Assembly: GCA_002841695.1 (NCBI GenBank)
Contig: PHAN01000002.1
Coordinates: 185,300 to 249,299 of the forward strand
Length of the DNA: 64,000 nt
Direction: 5' to 3'
DNA from: Elusimicrobia bacterium HGW-Elusimicrobia-1
GTDB lineage: Bacteria; Elusimicrobiota; Endomicrobiia; PHAN01
Numbering within the stretch: the stretch's first letter is position 1; each line of letters begins with the position of its first letter. The position numbers and the translations under genes were made by a program. Under the pieces are notes generated by a model that did no database searches, was not told the DNA's origin, and saw nothing but the letters and a program-made list of their open reading frames with translations. Shown one piece after another: positions 29,880 through 38,398 of this stretch.

Positions 29880-30938
29880 ATGGATATATACATTTGCTCG
29901 TCTTCTATGGCCGTATCCGCCATACTGACCCTGCTCGGTCCCGATCCGGAGCGGGGAAAGTTTAAAATTATCACGACATATCCCGCCGGCAGAATGATTA
30001 TGGGCAAACTCTACGGCGACGAGAATGTGCTGTCGGTTGAAATTCCGGCGCAAAACCGCAATTCCATGAGGCCTGCGCGTGCCATAAATGGAGCGCTGGC
30101 AGTTTTATCCGTGCGGCTATCCGCCGGAAAGATACTCTCCTCATACAGCGGACACCGTGTGCATTTTTTCTCGGTGGCTTTTGCGCCCGTAGAGTTTTGG
30201 ATGGTTAAAAAACTCTCGGCAAACAATAAAGTGATATATCATCAGATAGTCGCCAAACCCGCCGGGTTCAAAAAAACTCTTTCGCTTAAAACTCTCGTTT
30301 ACAAAGCCGCCTACCGGATTCTTTACGGTATGGATGTCGAAGTCGGTTACGGCGGCGGCAGATATATAACCTACATGCCGGCGTCTTTCTACGCGTCGAC
30401 CGTATCGGAAGAACATTTATGGGACAAGCCCCTCGTCATAAAAGAAAACGCCGCTTTTCTTGACAAATTGGGACTGGACTTAAAAGGCAAAGAGATTTTA
30501 CTTGCGCCCCATGATTCGCCCGGCAACGGAATCACCGGCGAAGACGAGTATTTGAAACGGATGGACGAACTTATAAAAGCGCTGTCAAAAAATGGATTGC
30601 TTGCCAAAACAGCCCTTAAACCGCATCCTGTGTGGCGGCGTCTTTACGGGATGGAAAAAGATATAAGTGTGGCCGCGCCGGACTATGTGACATCGGAAAT
30701 TATAATGTCGAGTTTTAACTGTGTAATAAGTTATGCCAGCGCCGCGCTTATATGGGCGGCCAAGTCCGGCAAACACGCTATTTCTCTTTTGGATTATATA
30801 GACCCGATAGACCCCGAATGCAGAGAAATCTATCGTCGCTATCTTGACGGAGAATCGAACGGCAAAATATGCTATCCTAAGAACATAGATGAAATAATTT
30901 CGGCCGTCGGGCTCGGTTGCGACGGGAGAAAATCATGA
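29880..30938 (+). CDS. Putative polysialyltransferase-like glycosyltransferase
   Basis: The 352-residue protein resembles the bacterial alpha-2,8-polysialyltransferase-like group in its GT-B layout: an N-terminal half beginning MDIYICSSSMAVSAILTLL and a C-terminal half with KTALKPHPVWRRLYGM (the H-P motif that binds CMP-sugar in sialyltransferases) and VTSEIIMSSFNCVISYASAALIWAA (the second conserved S-S/T segment). It follows the flippase by 7 bases. A complete CMP-nonulosonate pathway lies 10 kb upstream in the same orientation. A generic GT-B enzyme of another specificity is possible; similarity is by motif only. Confidence 0.5.
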   Translation: MDIYICSSSMAVSAILTLLGPDPERGKFKIITTYPAGRMIMGKLYGDENVLSVEIPAQNRNSMRPARAINGALAVLSVRLSAGKILSSYSGHRVHFFSVAFAPVEFWMVKKLSANNKVIYHQIVAKPAGFKKTLSLKTLVYKAAYRILYGMDVEVGYGGGRYITYMPASFYASTVSEEHLWDKPLVIKENAAFLDKLGLDLKGKEILLAPHDSPGNGITGEDEYLKRMDELIKALSKNGLLAKTALKPHPVWRRLYGMEKDISVAAPDYVTSEIIMSSFNCVISYASAALIWAAKSGKHAISLLDYIDPIDPECREIYRRYLDGESNGKICYPKNIDEIISAVGLGCDGRKS

Positions 30939-31408
30939 TAAAGTCCCTCGCCGGAATAGGCGCAAAGACGTATCGTTTGGTTTCCCGTGTGCTTAGGCGG
31001 GCATACTGGTCTGCCCGGCTCAGGAAGCTTGGCGACGACGCCGTTTTTTACAAGGGCGTGATCATACACGCGCCCGAAAATGTAACCGTGGGGGAAGGCG
31101 CGCGCATAGGGGATTATGTGGTTGTATGGGGAGGCGGGGGGGTGGACATAGGCAATAACGTGCTTATAGCCGCGCACGCCGTTATTACGTCGCAGAGCCA
31201 CGATGCCCGCTCCGACATGCGTGCCACCACCGCAGTAGCCCGCAAAATTTCTCTGGGCGACAACGTATGGATAGGCGCCGGCGCCGTAGTTCTGCCGGGC
31301 GTCTCCATAGGCGACAATGCCGTTGTGGCGGCCGGCGCCGTCGTAACCAAAGATGTTGCCGCTTCCGATACGGTGGCGGGCGTGCCCGCGAGGTCTATAA
31401 AAAAATGA
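30935..31408 (+). CDS. Hexapeptide-repeat acyltransferase 1 (WbbJ/NodL-like)
   Basis: The 157-residue protein is mainly a left-handed beta-helix built of hexapeptide repeats (for example ENVTVGEGARIGDYVVVWGG and GDNVWIGAGAVVLPGVSIGDNAVVAAGAVV). The conserved histidine appears in ITSQSHDARSD. The family O- or N-acetylates sugars with acetyl-CoA. ATG 30935 overlaps the previous stop (ATGA) and follows a GGGAG site; the open frame extends six codons further up. It overlaps the next gene in the same way. Confidence 0.82.
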   Translation: MIKSLAGIGAKTYRLVSRVLRRAYWSARLRKLGDDAVFYKGVIIHAPENVTVGEGARIGDYVVVWGGGGVDIGNNVLIAAHAVITSQSHDARSDMRATTAVARKISLGDNVWIGAGAVVLPGVSIGDNAVVAAGAVVTKDVAASDTVAGVPARSIKK

Positions 31409-32124
31409 TGTTGATAAAAGATATCTTGCGCTTTTTAAGAAATATTGCGCTAAAAACTCTCTGCCGGATACGCCATCGCGGGGTGTATATGGGTTGGGGC
31501 GTGCGCGTATCTTCCGCTACACGCTTCGAGGACCATTCGTACATTAATCACGGGTGCGATATCACGGATTCTTTCATCGGGCGTGGAACTTTTATCGCTC
31601 CGCGTTCAAGAATAAGCGGAGCCAAGGTGGGAAGATTCTGCTCAATAGGCCAAAATGTGCGCACTTGCGTAGGCAGGCACCCTTCGGAAAAATGGGTAAG
31701 CACCCACCCCGCATTTTTTTCCGATAAGAAACAGGCCGGTTTTACTTTCACACCGGCGAGCATGTTTGACGAGCATCTGTATGTAGATGATAAAAAACTA
31801 TTCGTGGTCGAAATAGGCAATGACGTATGGATCGGAGACGATGTCATTATCTTCGACGGAATAACCATAGGCGACGGCGCGATAGTGGGAGCGGGGGCCG
31901 TGGTGACCAAAAACATTGAACCTTACGCCATAGTCGCGGGAGTGCCCGCCAAAAAGTTAAGAGACAGATACGATAACCCCGCGGACGCGGAATTTCTGCG
32001 CGCCTTCAGATGGTGGGACAAAGATACGGCATGGCTGAAATCCAATAGGGATTATTTCAAAGACATAAAACTTTTTACCGACAAATTCCGCAGCGTTGAA
32101 ACCGATAATCGCCATAATATATGA
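31405..32124 (+). CDS. Hexapeptide-repeat acyltransferase 2 (CatB/Vat-like)
   Basis: The 239-residue protein has hexapeptide repeats starting about residue 35 (GWGVRVSSATRFEDHSYINHGCDI) and GNDVWIGDDVIIFDGITIGDGAIVGAGAVVTKNIEPYAIVAGVPAK. This is the xenobiotic/antibiotic acetyltransferase type. An inserted loop (residues ~95-130) has the conserved GRHPSEKWVSTHP with the catalytic histidine. The C-terminal tail (FRWWDKDTAWLKSN) is as in VatD-like sugar O-acetyltransferases. Start ATG 31405 overlaps the previous TGA. In this locus it would acetylate a sugar in the repeat unit. Confidence 0.82.
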   Translation: MMLIKDILRFLRNIALKTLCRIRHRGVYMGWGVRVSSATRFEDHSYINHGCDITDSFIGRGTFIAPRSRISGAKVGRFCSIGQNVRTCVGRHPSEKWVSTHPAFFSDKKQAGFTFTPASMFDEHLYVDDKKLFVVEIGNDVWIGDDVIIFDGITIGDGAIVGAGAVVTKNIEPYAIVAGVPAKKLRDRYDNPADAEFLRAFRWWDKDTAWLKSNRDYFKDIKLFTDKFRSVETDNRHNI

Positions 32125-32975
32125 TAACAGTATTTTCCATACCAAAAGCTTTTGCCGGCGACGCGGCGACGGCGCAGTCGAATGCCATTGAAAGCTGGAA
32201 GCGCGCCGCTAAAAGCGGGGAAATAATAATCTTCGGCGACGACCCCGGCGCGGCCGATATCTGTCGAAAGCTCGATGTCAGGCATGAGCCGCGGATAGCC
32301 GTCAGCGAAGCAGGGACTCCGCTTGTATCCGCGGCTTTTGACACAGCCCAAAAAATCGCGCGGGGCGATATACTCGTTTACATCAATGCCGACATAGTTC
32401 TGATGCCGGACTTTGAAGCCGCCGTAAATAAAATAAATCTGAAATCATTTCTGGCGGTTGGCAGAAGAACCGATATGAGCATACCGCGCCCGCTGGATTT
32501 TTCCGACTCGGCATGGGCGCAAAAACTGATGTCCGACGCCCGCCTGAAAGGCCGGTTGCACGGATATTCGGGAATCGACTATTTTATTTTCAGACGCGAT
32601 TTTCGTCACGGGATGCCTCCGTTCGCGGTAGGCCGCCCGGGCTGGGACAACTGGCTTTTGTACAGGGCAAAGGAAACGGGCGTGCCCATAGTCGACGCTT
32701 CGGCGGCGATTTTAGCAGTCCATCAGGATCACGACTTGAAACATACCGGCTTAAATCCGTCAAAACGCGACGTATGGCCCGAAAGCAGAAAGAATTTTGA
32801 ACTCGCCGGCCTTGCAAATATGATGTCAATACGCAACGCCGATTTGCTTTTATCGGCCGACGGTATCGCACGCAGAGGGCTGACAGGGAGAATATTTATG
32901 AGTATGCTGGAATCCCGCCCGGGCAGGGCGATACTGGCGGCAAGAAGAAAAATCTCTATGGTAATCAACCGATGA
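32121..32975 (+). CDS. Putative GT-A glycosyltransferase
   Basis: The 284-residue protein starts MITVFSIPKAFAGDAATAQSNAIESWKRA, then IIIFGDDPGAADICRKL, and ILVYINADIVLMPDF near residue 90, where N-A-D takes the place of the D-x-D metal site. GRPGWDNWLLYRA is similar to a conserved W-D-N segment in a group of glycosyltransferases found in polysaccharide loci. No membrane segments. It overlaps both neighbours by 4 bases. Donor and acceptor are unknown. Confidence 0.65.
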   Translation: MITVFSIPKAFAGDAATAQSNAIESWKRAAKSGEIIIFGDDPGAADICRKLDVRHEPRIAVSEAGTPLVSAAFDTAQKIARGDILVYINADIVLMPDFEAAVNKINLKSFLAVGRRTDMSIPRPLDFSDSAWAQKLMSDARLKGRLHGYSGIDYFIFRRDFRHGMPPFAVGRPGWDNWLLYRAKETGVPIVDASAAILAVHQDHDLKHTGLNPSKRDVWPESRKNFELAGLANMMSIRNADLLLSADGIARRGLTGRIFMSMLESRPGRAILAARRKISMVINR

Positions 32976-34327
32976 AAATAGACCTGAAAAAAACAGATAT
33001 TTCCGTTATAGTGCTTGGCCTGCTCATTCTGGCAGTATGCCTGTCACCGCGGTTCCCGCTGCCTTTTTATATACCTTCCCGCACCATCGACATTCGCGCG
33101 GAAGATATCATGCTTTTGGCGTTGTTGTTTTTTTGGGGCAGAAAAATTCTGCGCCCTCATGCCCATATATATCTCACTCCGATATATAAGCCGTTTTTTC
33201 TTTATATTGCCGTCGCTGCGTCCACCACCGGAATCGCGCTTTTTTTAAACCCCGAAGCGGGACACATATTAAGAACTTTTCTATACTTCGGCAAGGAACT
33301 GCAGTTTTTTGTACTTTTTTTCCTTGCCGCCAACATTGTAAACAGCGATGAGCATCTTGAAATTTTGCTTAAGTTCTTCGTCGGCGGAGTTTTTATAAAT
33401 ACCCTGTGGCTGTGGATACAAATACTGACGCGCAAATACGGGCCTCTTTTTATCGTAACAATTCCGGAAGGGGCGTACCATCATCCCAGAAGATTTTCGT
33501 TGTACGGCCCCTGTCTCATAGGCGAATCGGGAGCTTTCCACGTGGCCCTGTTTTTCGCTTTTGCATCCTACCTGTTCTACGCATTTTTTTTTCTGGCTCC
33601 GCGCAGACCTGAGAGAAAGTTCTTTCTTGCGGCGGGGATATTGTCGACAATTATGAGCGTTATGTCGGGCGAGAAAATATCTCTGGTACTCTTCGCGGTA
33701 GGCATTGTCATTATCATCAGCTTGCAATTATCAAAAAAGATTATGTTGAAGATAGCCGCCTCCGGAGTTGCTGTCGTATTGGCTCTTCAGTTGCTTGAAA
33801 ATATCTTGGTAAAGTTTATATCGCCCGCCATAGCGCGGGTATTCGGGTTTCAGGCGTATTATCTGGCGATACAGCTCAATAGATTAGACATATGGAAAGA
33901 TTTTGTTCAATATATCAGTGATAATTTCTGGATAGGATTCGGTAAAGGCCAGATACTGTATCCTGGTTACGAGTCGATAGTATTCGGGGAAGTCCATAAC
34001 AGCTATCTAAAAATGATAATGGAAACCGGCATATTCGGAATGATTGCGTTCATAATGGTTCTGATAATTGCCGCAAGTATGTGCAGGGCTGTTTTAAAAC
34101 ACCCAAACAGTACGGATTTGGGTCGAGTTACGGCCGCGACGGCATACGCCATGCTCGCCGGAATAAGCGTCACCGCTCTGGTGCAGGATGCTTTTAAGAC
34201 CATTATGCCCAACGAGATTCTTTGGATTTTTCTGGGTCTGACCGCGGCAGTTTATAAAATAACGACATCGCGATATAACCCGCCGGCGGAAGCGCCGGAA
34301 ATATATCAAGGACGAACTAACAATTAA
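32972..34327 (+). CDS. O-antigen polymerase/ligase-like membrane protein, Wzy-type, set 1
   Basis: The 451-residue protein has about 10-12 membrane helices with a large loop in the second half (residues ~290-350, DIWKDFVQYISDNFWIGFGKGQ then EVHNSYLKMIMETGIFG). The H-N-S-Y segment after a G-x-G motif is the Wzy_C/ligase hallmark. It would polymerise flipped repeat units in the periplasm, or ligate chains. It lies within the same run as flippase 1, supporting a Wzx/Wzy system. Polymerase and ligase cannot be separated reliably by sequence. Confidence 0.8.
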   Translation: MKIDLKKTDISVIVLGLLILAVCLSPRFPLPFYIPSRTIDIRAEDIMLLALLFFWGRKILRPHAHIYLTPIYKPFFLYIAVAASTTGIALFLNPEAGHILRTFLYFGKELQFFVLFFLAANIVNSDEHLEILLKFFVGGVFINTLWLWIQILTRKYGPLFIVTIPEGAYHHPRRFSLYGPCLIGESGAFHVALFFAFASYLFYAFFFLAPRRPERKFFLAAGILSTIMSVMSGEKISLVLFAVGIVIIISLQLSKKIMLKIAASGVAVVLALQLLENILVKFISPAIARVFGFQAYYLAIQLNRLDIWKDFVQYISDNFWIGFGKGQILYPGYESIVFGEVHNSYLKMIMETGIFGMIAFIMVLIIAASMCRAVLKHPNSTDLGRVTAATAYAMLAGISVTALVQDAFKTIMPNEILWIFLGLTAAVYKITTSRYNPPAEAPEIYQGRTNN

Positions 34328-34328
34328 A

Positions 34329-35177
34329 ATGACCGGGCCGGCGAATATTCTTACTTTCGATATCGAGGGGTTCATCGAGGCGTCGCACGACTCCTTCGAC
34401 GTGCCCGAGCGATATATTTCCGCGGAATCCGAAAGAAAGGAAATAGAGGTCAACACCACGGCTATACTGGAGTTGTTGCGGCGCCACAACCAGAAGGCGA
34501 CTTTCTTCATTTTAGGACGAATAGCCGGAGATATGCCCTCACTGGTGCGAAAAATAGCCGGCGAAGGACACGAGGTGGCATGTCACGGTCTAATCCATCG
34601 CCGTATCCATAAGTTCGATAAAATTGCCTGCCGCCGAATGATAAGCGACGCCAAAAATATGCTCGAAGATGTTTCCGGACGGCAAGTAGTAGGATTCCGT
34701 GCGCCCGACTTCTCTATAACAAAAACCAATCTATGGGCTTTTGACATACTCCGCGAGTCGGGTTTTTTATACGACTCCAGCGTTTACCCGATAGATTTCC
34801 ACGATGTCTACGGCGTCGGCGGATTCACAAGGGCGCCGTTCCGAATGCAGAACGGCCTCGTTGAGATTCCAATGTCAACCGCGCACATCCTCGGCAAAAA
34901 TATTCCCTTCGGCGGAGGCGGTTATTTGCGCCTTTACCCGTTTGCGCTGACCAAATTCCTGTTCTCCCGACTGAACACCGAAGGACTGCCGGGAGTGGTG
35001 TATCTTCATCCGTTTGAAATGGGCGATGTCGTGACTCGCATAAGAGAAATATCAAATATAAGAAAATTCAGAACTTACTACGGAATATCCTCGGTAAAGA
35101 AAAAACTTTCGAATCTGTTGCGCAATTTCTCTTTCACCACCGCGGAAGATTACCTTAAAATGCGTTCGCTCGAATGA
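34329..35177 (+). CDS. Polysaccharide deacetylase (NodB homology, XrtA/DUF3473-like)
   Basis: The 282-residue protein is a cytoplasmic NodB-type deacetylase with no signal peptide. Catalytic features are LTFDIEGF (D base and neighbouring acidic residue), KATFFILGRIA, CHGLIHRRIH (H-x-x-x-H zinc ligands), GFRAPDFSI and a late VYLHPFEM histidine. The E-G-F form and C-terminal HPFE resemble the DUF3473 deacetylases of exopolysaccharide loci. It removes N-acetyl groups from sugars. Next to it are a GNAT protein and an ACP-FabG-FabH module, so deacetylation may free an amine for re-acylation. It overlaps the next gene by 4 bases. Confidence 0.82.
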   Translation: MTGPANILTFDIEGFIEASHDSFDVPERYISAESERKEIEVNTTAILELLRRHNQKATFFILGRIAGDMPSLVRKIAGEGHEVACHGLIHRRIHKFDKIACRRMISDAKNMLEDVSGRQVVGFRAPDFSITKTNLWAFDILRESGFLYDSSVYPIDFHDVYGVGGFTRAPFRMQNGLVEIPMSTAHILGKNIPFGGGGYLRLYPFALTKFLFSRLNTEGLPGVVYLHPFEMGDVVTRIREISNIRKFRTYYGISSVKKKLSNLLRNFSFTTAEDYLKMRSLE

Positions 35178-36112
35178 ACTATCTGTTTAAAACCACTAAC
35201 CAACTGACCGACGGTGAGAAGAAATGCGTCCGCGATTTGCATTACGAAGTTTTCGGCAAAGTATTTGACCCCGCGGATTTTGAAAAAAAATATTCTCTGA
35301 CGGCAAAAGGATACTCCTATCACGGTCTTATGATAGACGGCTCCGGCGTAGTCGGGTTTTACGCCGCCGTGCCGTATAGATACGAATTCTTTGGCAAAGA
35401 GTTCATATTTGCGTTGGCCGTGGACGGAATGATACACCCTGAATACAGAAAATTAGACCCACTCGGCTATAAAAAAATGACATCTCCGGTTTACGAAAAT
35501 CTCAGGGCGAACGATATCCCTTTCATATTTTGCTTTCCGAACGACAGCGCCTATCTGTATACAAAAAAGGTGCTGGGCTGGAGAGATATCGGCGCACTCG
35601 ATTTTTATTTGTTTCCCGCCGGGATTGCAGCCAAACCCGCCGATTTTTTGGCAGGATGGCTGCACCGCGCCGCGTCTATGTTCGGAGTGTCAAAACTTCG
35701 GCGCGTCGTCAGAAACGCGGGAATAAAAAAGATTGCGGATAATATTTTTATGGAACACAGATACGGAACAGGGTATCGGACCGTTAATTTGCCCGACGGC
35801 ACCGAGTTTATTTACAGGATGTGCCGTGAACTAAGCAGATTCGATGTGGCCTTCATTATAGACATTCGACCGGCAGACGGCAAAAATATACAAGGCGCGG
35901 TTTCATCTATTATAAAAAATGAAAAAAATGCCGCTGCCGTGGCCTATATCGGGAAACTGGGATCTCCTCCGCCCAACCTTATAAAACTGCCGCGCTCGTT
36001 GGAACCGAAAAAAATCAGGATGATCGGAAAATTGCTCGGCGGCGCGCTCGACGACAGGATTTTTGATATAGACAACTGGGAAGTGAATTTATCGAACTTC
36101 GACGTACGCTGA
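35174..36112 (+). CDS. GNAT-fold N-acyltransferase-like protein
   Basis: The 312-residue protein has an N-terminal GNAT-like region: HYEVFGKVFDPADFEKKY, then SGVVGFYAAVPYRYEFFGKEFIFALAVDGMIHPEYRKLDPLGYKKM, where D-G-x-x-H-P-E-Y-R matches the core V-H-P-x-Y-R-G motif. The second half is less conserved. Such proteins sit in exopolysaccharide loci beside deacetylases and may transfer an acyl group to a freed amine. The ATG overlaps the deacetylase stop, which suggests coupled action. No membrane span. Confidence 0.65.
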   Translation: MNYLFKTTNQLTDGEKKCVRDLHYEVFGKVFDPADFEKKYSLTAKGYSYHGLMIDGSGVVGFYAAVPYRYEFFGKEFIFALAVDGMIHPEYRKLDPLGYKKMTSPVYENLRANDIPFIFCFPNDSAYLYTKKVLGWRDIGALDFYLFPAGIAAKPADFLAGWLHRAASMFGVSKLRRVVRNAGIKKIADNIFMEHRYGTGYRTVNLPDGTEFIYRMCRELSRFDVAFIIDIRPADGKNIQGAVSSIIKNEKNAAAVAYIGKLGSPPPNLIKLPRSLEPKKIRMIGKLLGGALDDRIFDIDNWEVNLSNFDVR

Positions 36113-36119
36113 ATCCGCC

Positions 36120-37379
36120 ATGAAAAACAAACTTAACGTATGGCTGTTGAAAATCTCCGAGCCTCTGCCGTTGAGACCCGATGTTAAACTCATGCGCACC
36201 GGAATCCTCGCGCAAAAACTTGCCGACAGGGGACATACTGTTACGTGGTGGACAAGCGCCTTCGGCCATTCCAAAAAAGAGTGGGTCCGCGATTTCGACA
36301 AAAATTCCGAACTATCCGTTTCCGAAAACTATAAAATAACCGGTCTGCGGGGCTGCGGATACTCCAAAAATTTTTCCGTACGCAGATATATAGACCATGA
36401 GATGGTAGCGCAAAGGTTCGCGGCTGAGGCGCAAAAGCGCGCGCCGCCTGACATAGTAGTCGCTTCCATGCCCTCTCATAACTTGGCTTTTTCCGCCGCG
36501 TCGTACGCGAACAGGCGCGGAATTCCGTTCATAGTCGACATAAGGGATCCATGGCCGGATGCGTTTCTGTTTCATTTGCCGGTTCCGCTTCAGCCCGTCG
36601 CGAGGGTCGTGCTGTACCGCGACTTCAAAATATTGAAAAATGCCCTTAGAATGGCCGGTGCAATGACAGCGGTTTCCGGCACCCTGCTTGCTTGGGGACT
36701 TTCACGCGTGCCGCGCGTAAGAACGCCTGCGGACATGGTATTTCCGTTGGGCTATCAGAAAATAAAAATTCGCGATTATTCAAAAATCGAATGTAAGTTC
36801 GCCGGACTTAAAAAAATACTGAATGAAAAGTTCATAGTGCTTTACATAGGTGCGCTTTCCGGAAAATATCACGATCCTTCCATACTTATAAGCGCGGCAA
36901 AAATTTTGAGAGACACTCAGGGAATTCACTTTATAATCGGAGGCGACGGCGAATTGGCTCCGTCCCTGAAAAAAGAGGCCGCCGCGCTCGACAATATAAC
37001 TTTTACCGGATGGCTTAATCACGAAGAGATGGAATATTTCTTGTCTATGGCCAAAGTCGGCATGTGTCCCGCAGTCAGGACTGTAAACAACACAAGCAAC
37101 AAGATATACGCTTATCTCTCCGCGGGCCTGCCCATAGTATCTTCCTTCGCGGGGGATGCCAAAAAGCTTGTCGAAGAGCGAAAAGCGGGATTTTACTGCC
37201 CTCCGCGCGACGTGGAAAGCATGTTGAGCGGCATTCGAAACCTGTATCGAGACAAAAATATGTATAATAATATGTCGGAAGCCGCCTTGCTCAGTTATAA
37301 AGAAATGTTCGACGCCGACAAGATCTACGCCGATTACTCGGATTACATCGAGGCGATGGCGGCAAAAAAGGAGGTGTAA
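36120..37379 (+). CDS. GT4-family glycosyltransferase
   Basis: The 419-residue GT-B protein has the N-terminal sequence KLNVWLLKISEPLPLRPDVKLMRTGILAQKL, PFIVDIRDPWPDAFLF in the first domain, then VLYIGALSGKYHDPSILISAAKIL and FIIGGDGELAPSLKKEAA, TGWLNHEEMEYFLSMAKVGMCPA in the donor domain. These are the family-4 landmarks. It is like WbpH/WbuB-type enzymes using UDP-HexNAc or derivatives. It lies between the acylation genes, 5 bases before the ACP gene. Confidence 0.85.
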   Translation: MKNKLNVWLLKISEPLPLRPDVKLMRTGILAQKLADRGHTVTWWTSAFGHSKKEWVRDFDKNSELSVSENYKITGLRGCGYSKNFSVRRYIDHEMVAQRFAAEAQKRAPPDIVVASMPSHNLAFSAASYANRRGIPFIVDIRDPWPDAFLFHLPVPLQPVARVVLYRDFKILKNALRMAGAMTAVSGTLLAWGLSRVPRVRTPADMVFPLGYQKIKIRDYSKIECKFAGLKKILNEKFIVLYIGALSGKYHDPSILISAAKILRDTQGIHFIIGGDGELAPSLKKEAAALDNITFTGWLNHEEMEYFLSMAKVGMCPAVRTVNNTSNKIYAYLSAGLPIVSSFAGDAKKLVEERKAGFYCPPRDVESMLSGIRNLYRDKNMYNNMSEAALLSYKEMFDADKIYADYSDYIEAMAAKKEV

Positions 37380-37384
37380 CGCCG

Positions 37385-37678
37385 GTGAGGGGAAAAATAA
37401 TCGGGTTGATATATAATGCCGTTGCAGAGATGAATCGCGAACTTCCGGATGACCAAAAGCTCCCTCTTAAAGAAGATACGCCTCTGGCCGGGGGCTCGCT
37501 GGATTCTCTTGGTTTCGTGGACATGATAGTACGCGTGGAACAGGCAATACATAAGGAATTCGGCAAGGCCGTAACGCTCGCCGGAGACGATATTATGACA
37601 CGCCAAGACGGACCGTTCTCCAATATCGGATCTCTGGCGGATCACATAGACAGTATCCTGTCCGGAAGGCAAAACTGA
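37385..37678 (+). CDS. Acyl carrier protein
   Basis: The 97-residue acidic protein has the phosphopantetheine site G-G-S-L-D-S-L at S41, where the D-S-L serine carries the prosthetic group. The C-terminal helix is AHIDSIL-like (LADHIDSIL). It is longer than the housekeeping AcpP (about 78) and is thus a specialised carrier. Start is GTG 37385. Its stop overlaps the following SDR start (TGATG), so carrier, reductase and synthase are coupled. It presumably carries the acyl group to be transferred to a sugar amine or hydroxyl. Confidence 0.85.
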   Translation: MRGKIIGLIYNAVAEMNRELPDDQKLPLKEDTPLAGGSLDSLGFVDMIVRVEQAIHKEFGKAVTLAGDDIMTRQDGPFSNIGSLADHIDSILSGRQN

Positions 37679-38388
37679 TGTCCGAACCCCGTGTGGCGCT
37701 CGTGGCCGGTGCGTCAAGAAGCATAGGCAGAAGGATTGTGGAGCGCTATCTCAGTTCAGGGGAAACATTCCGCGTGGCCGGTTGCAGTCGCACACCATCG
37801 GATATATCCAATCCCGGATATAAACATTTTATTGCTGATATCGCCGACGAAAACTCCGTTAAACTGATGTTCGCCGACATCCACAGGGAATACGGCCGGT
37901 TGGACATTCTGATAAACTGCGCCGGACTCCAGTCCATAGGCGGCGCTCTGCTGACTTCGGATGACACCCTGCGAAAAATTCTTGACGTTAATGTCAGGGG
38001 CGCCTTTCTTCTGTGCCGCGAGGCGTCAAAACTCATGAAGATAAACCGTTATGGCAGAATAGTAAACTTCTCAAGCGCCGCCGTACCTCTTTGCAGTGCA
38101 GGCAGCGCCGTTTACGGAGCATCCAAGGCGGCGGTCGAACAATTTACAAAAGTGCTGGCCAAAGAAATTTACGGATACGGCATAACGGCAAACGTTCTGA
38201 GACTTTCCATCGTCGCAGAATCCGGAATGGCCGCTAACATAAGCCCGGCGGCAACCGAAGAAACTCTGAAAAAAACCGTCACCGGTAAATTGATAAACTT
38301 CACCGATATATGCGAAGCCGTGGACTTTATGATTTCAGAAAAAAGCGGACAACTCACCGCTCAAACCATAGGTCTGGGCGGAATATAA
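37678..38388 (+). CDS. FabG-like 3-oxoacyl-ACP reductase (classical SDR)
   Basis: Classical SDR of 236 residues with the N-terminal VALVAGASRSIGRRIVERYL (G-x3-G-x-G variant), NCAGLQSIGG, the catalytic serine in VNFSSAAVPLCSAG, and Y-x3-K in AVYGASKAAVEQF. The 3-oxoacyl-ACP reductase function follows from its place between an ACP and a FabH-like synthase. It would reduce a 3-ketoacyl-ACP to the 3-hydroxyacyl form, such as 3-hydroxybutyryl-ACP. Confidence 0.82.
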   Translation: MSEPRVALVAGASRSIGRRIVERYLSSGETFRVAGCSRTPSDISNPGYKHFIADIADENSVKLMFADIHREYGRLDILINCAGLQSIGGALLTSDDTLRKILDVNVRGAFLLCREASKLMKINRYGRIVNFSSAAVPLCSAGSAVYGASKAAVEQFTKVLAKEIYGYGITANVLRLSIVAESGMAANISPAATEETLKKTVTGKLINFTDICEAVDFMISEKSGQLTAQTIGLGGI

Positions 38389-38398
38389 CCGAATTTCT

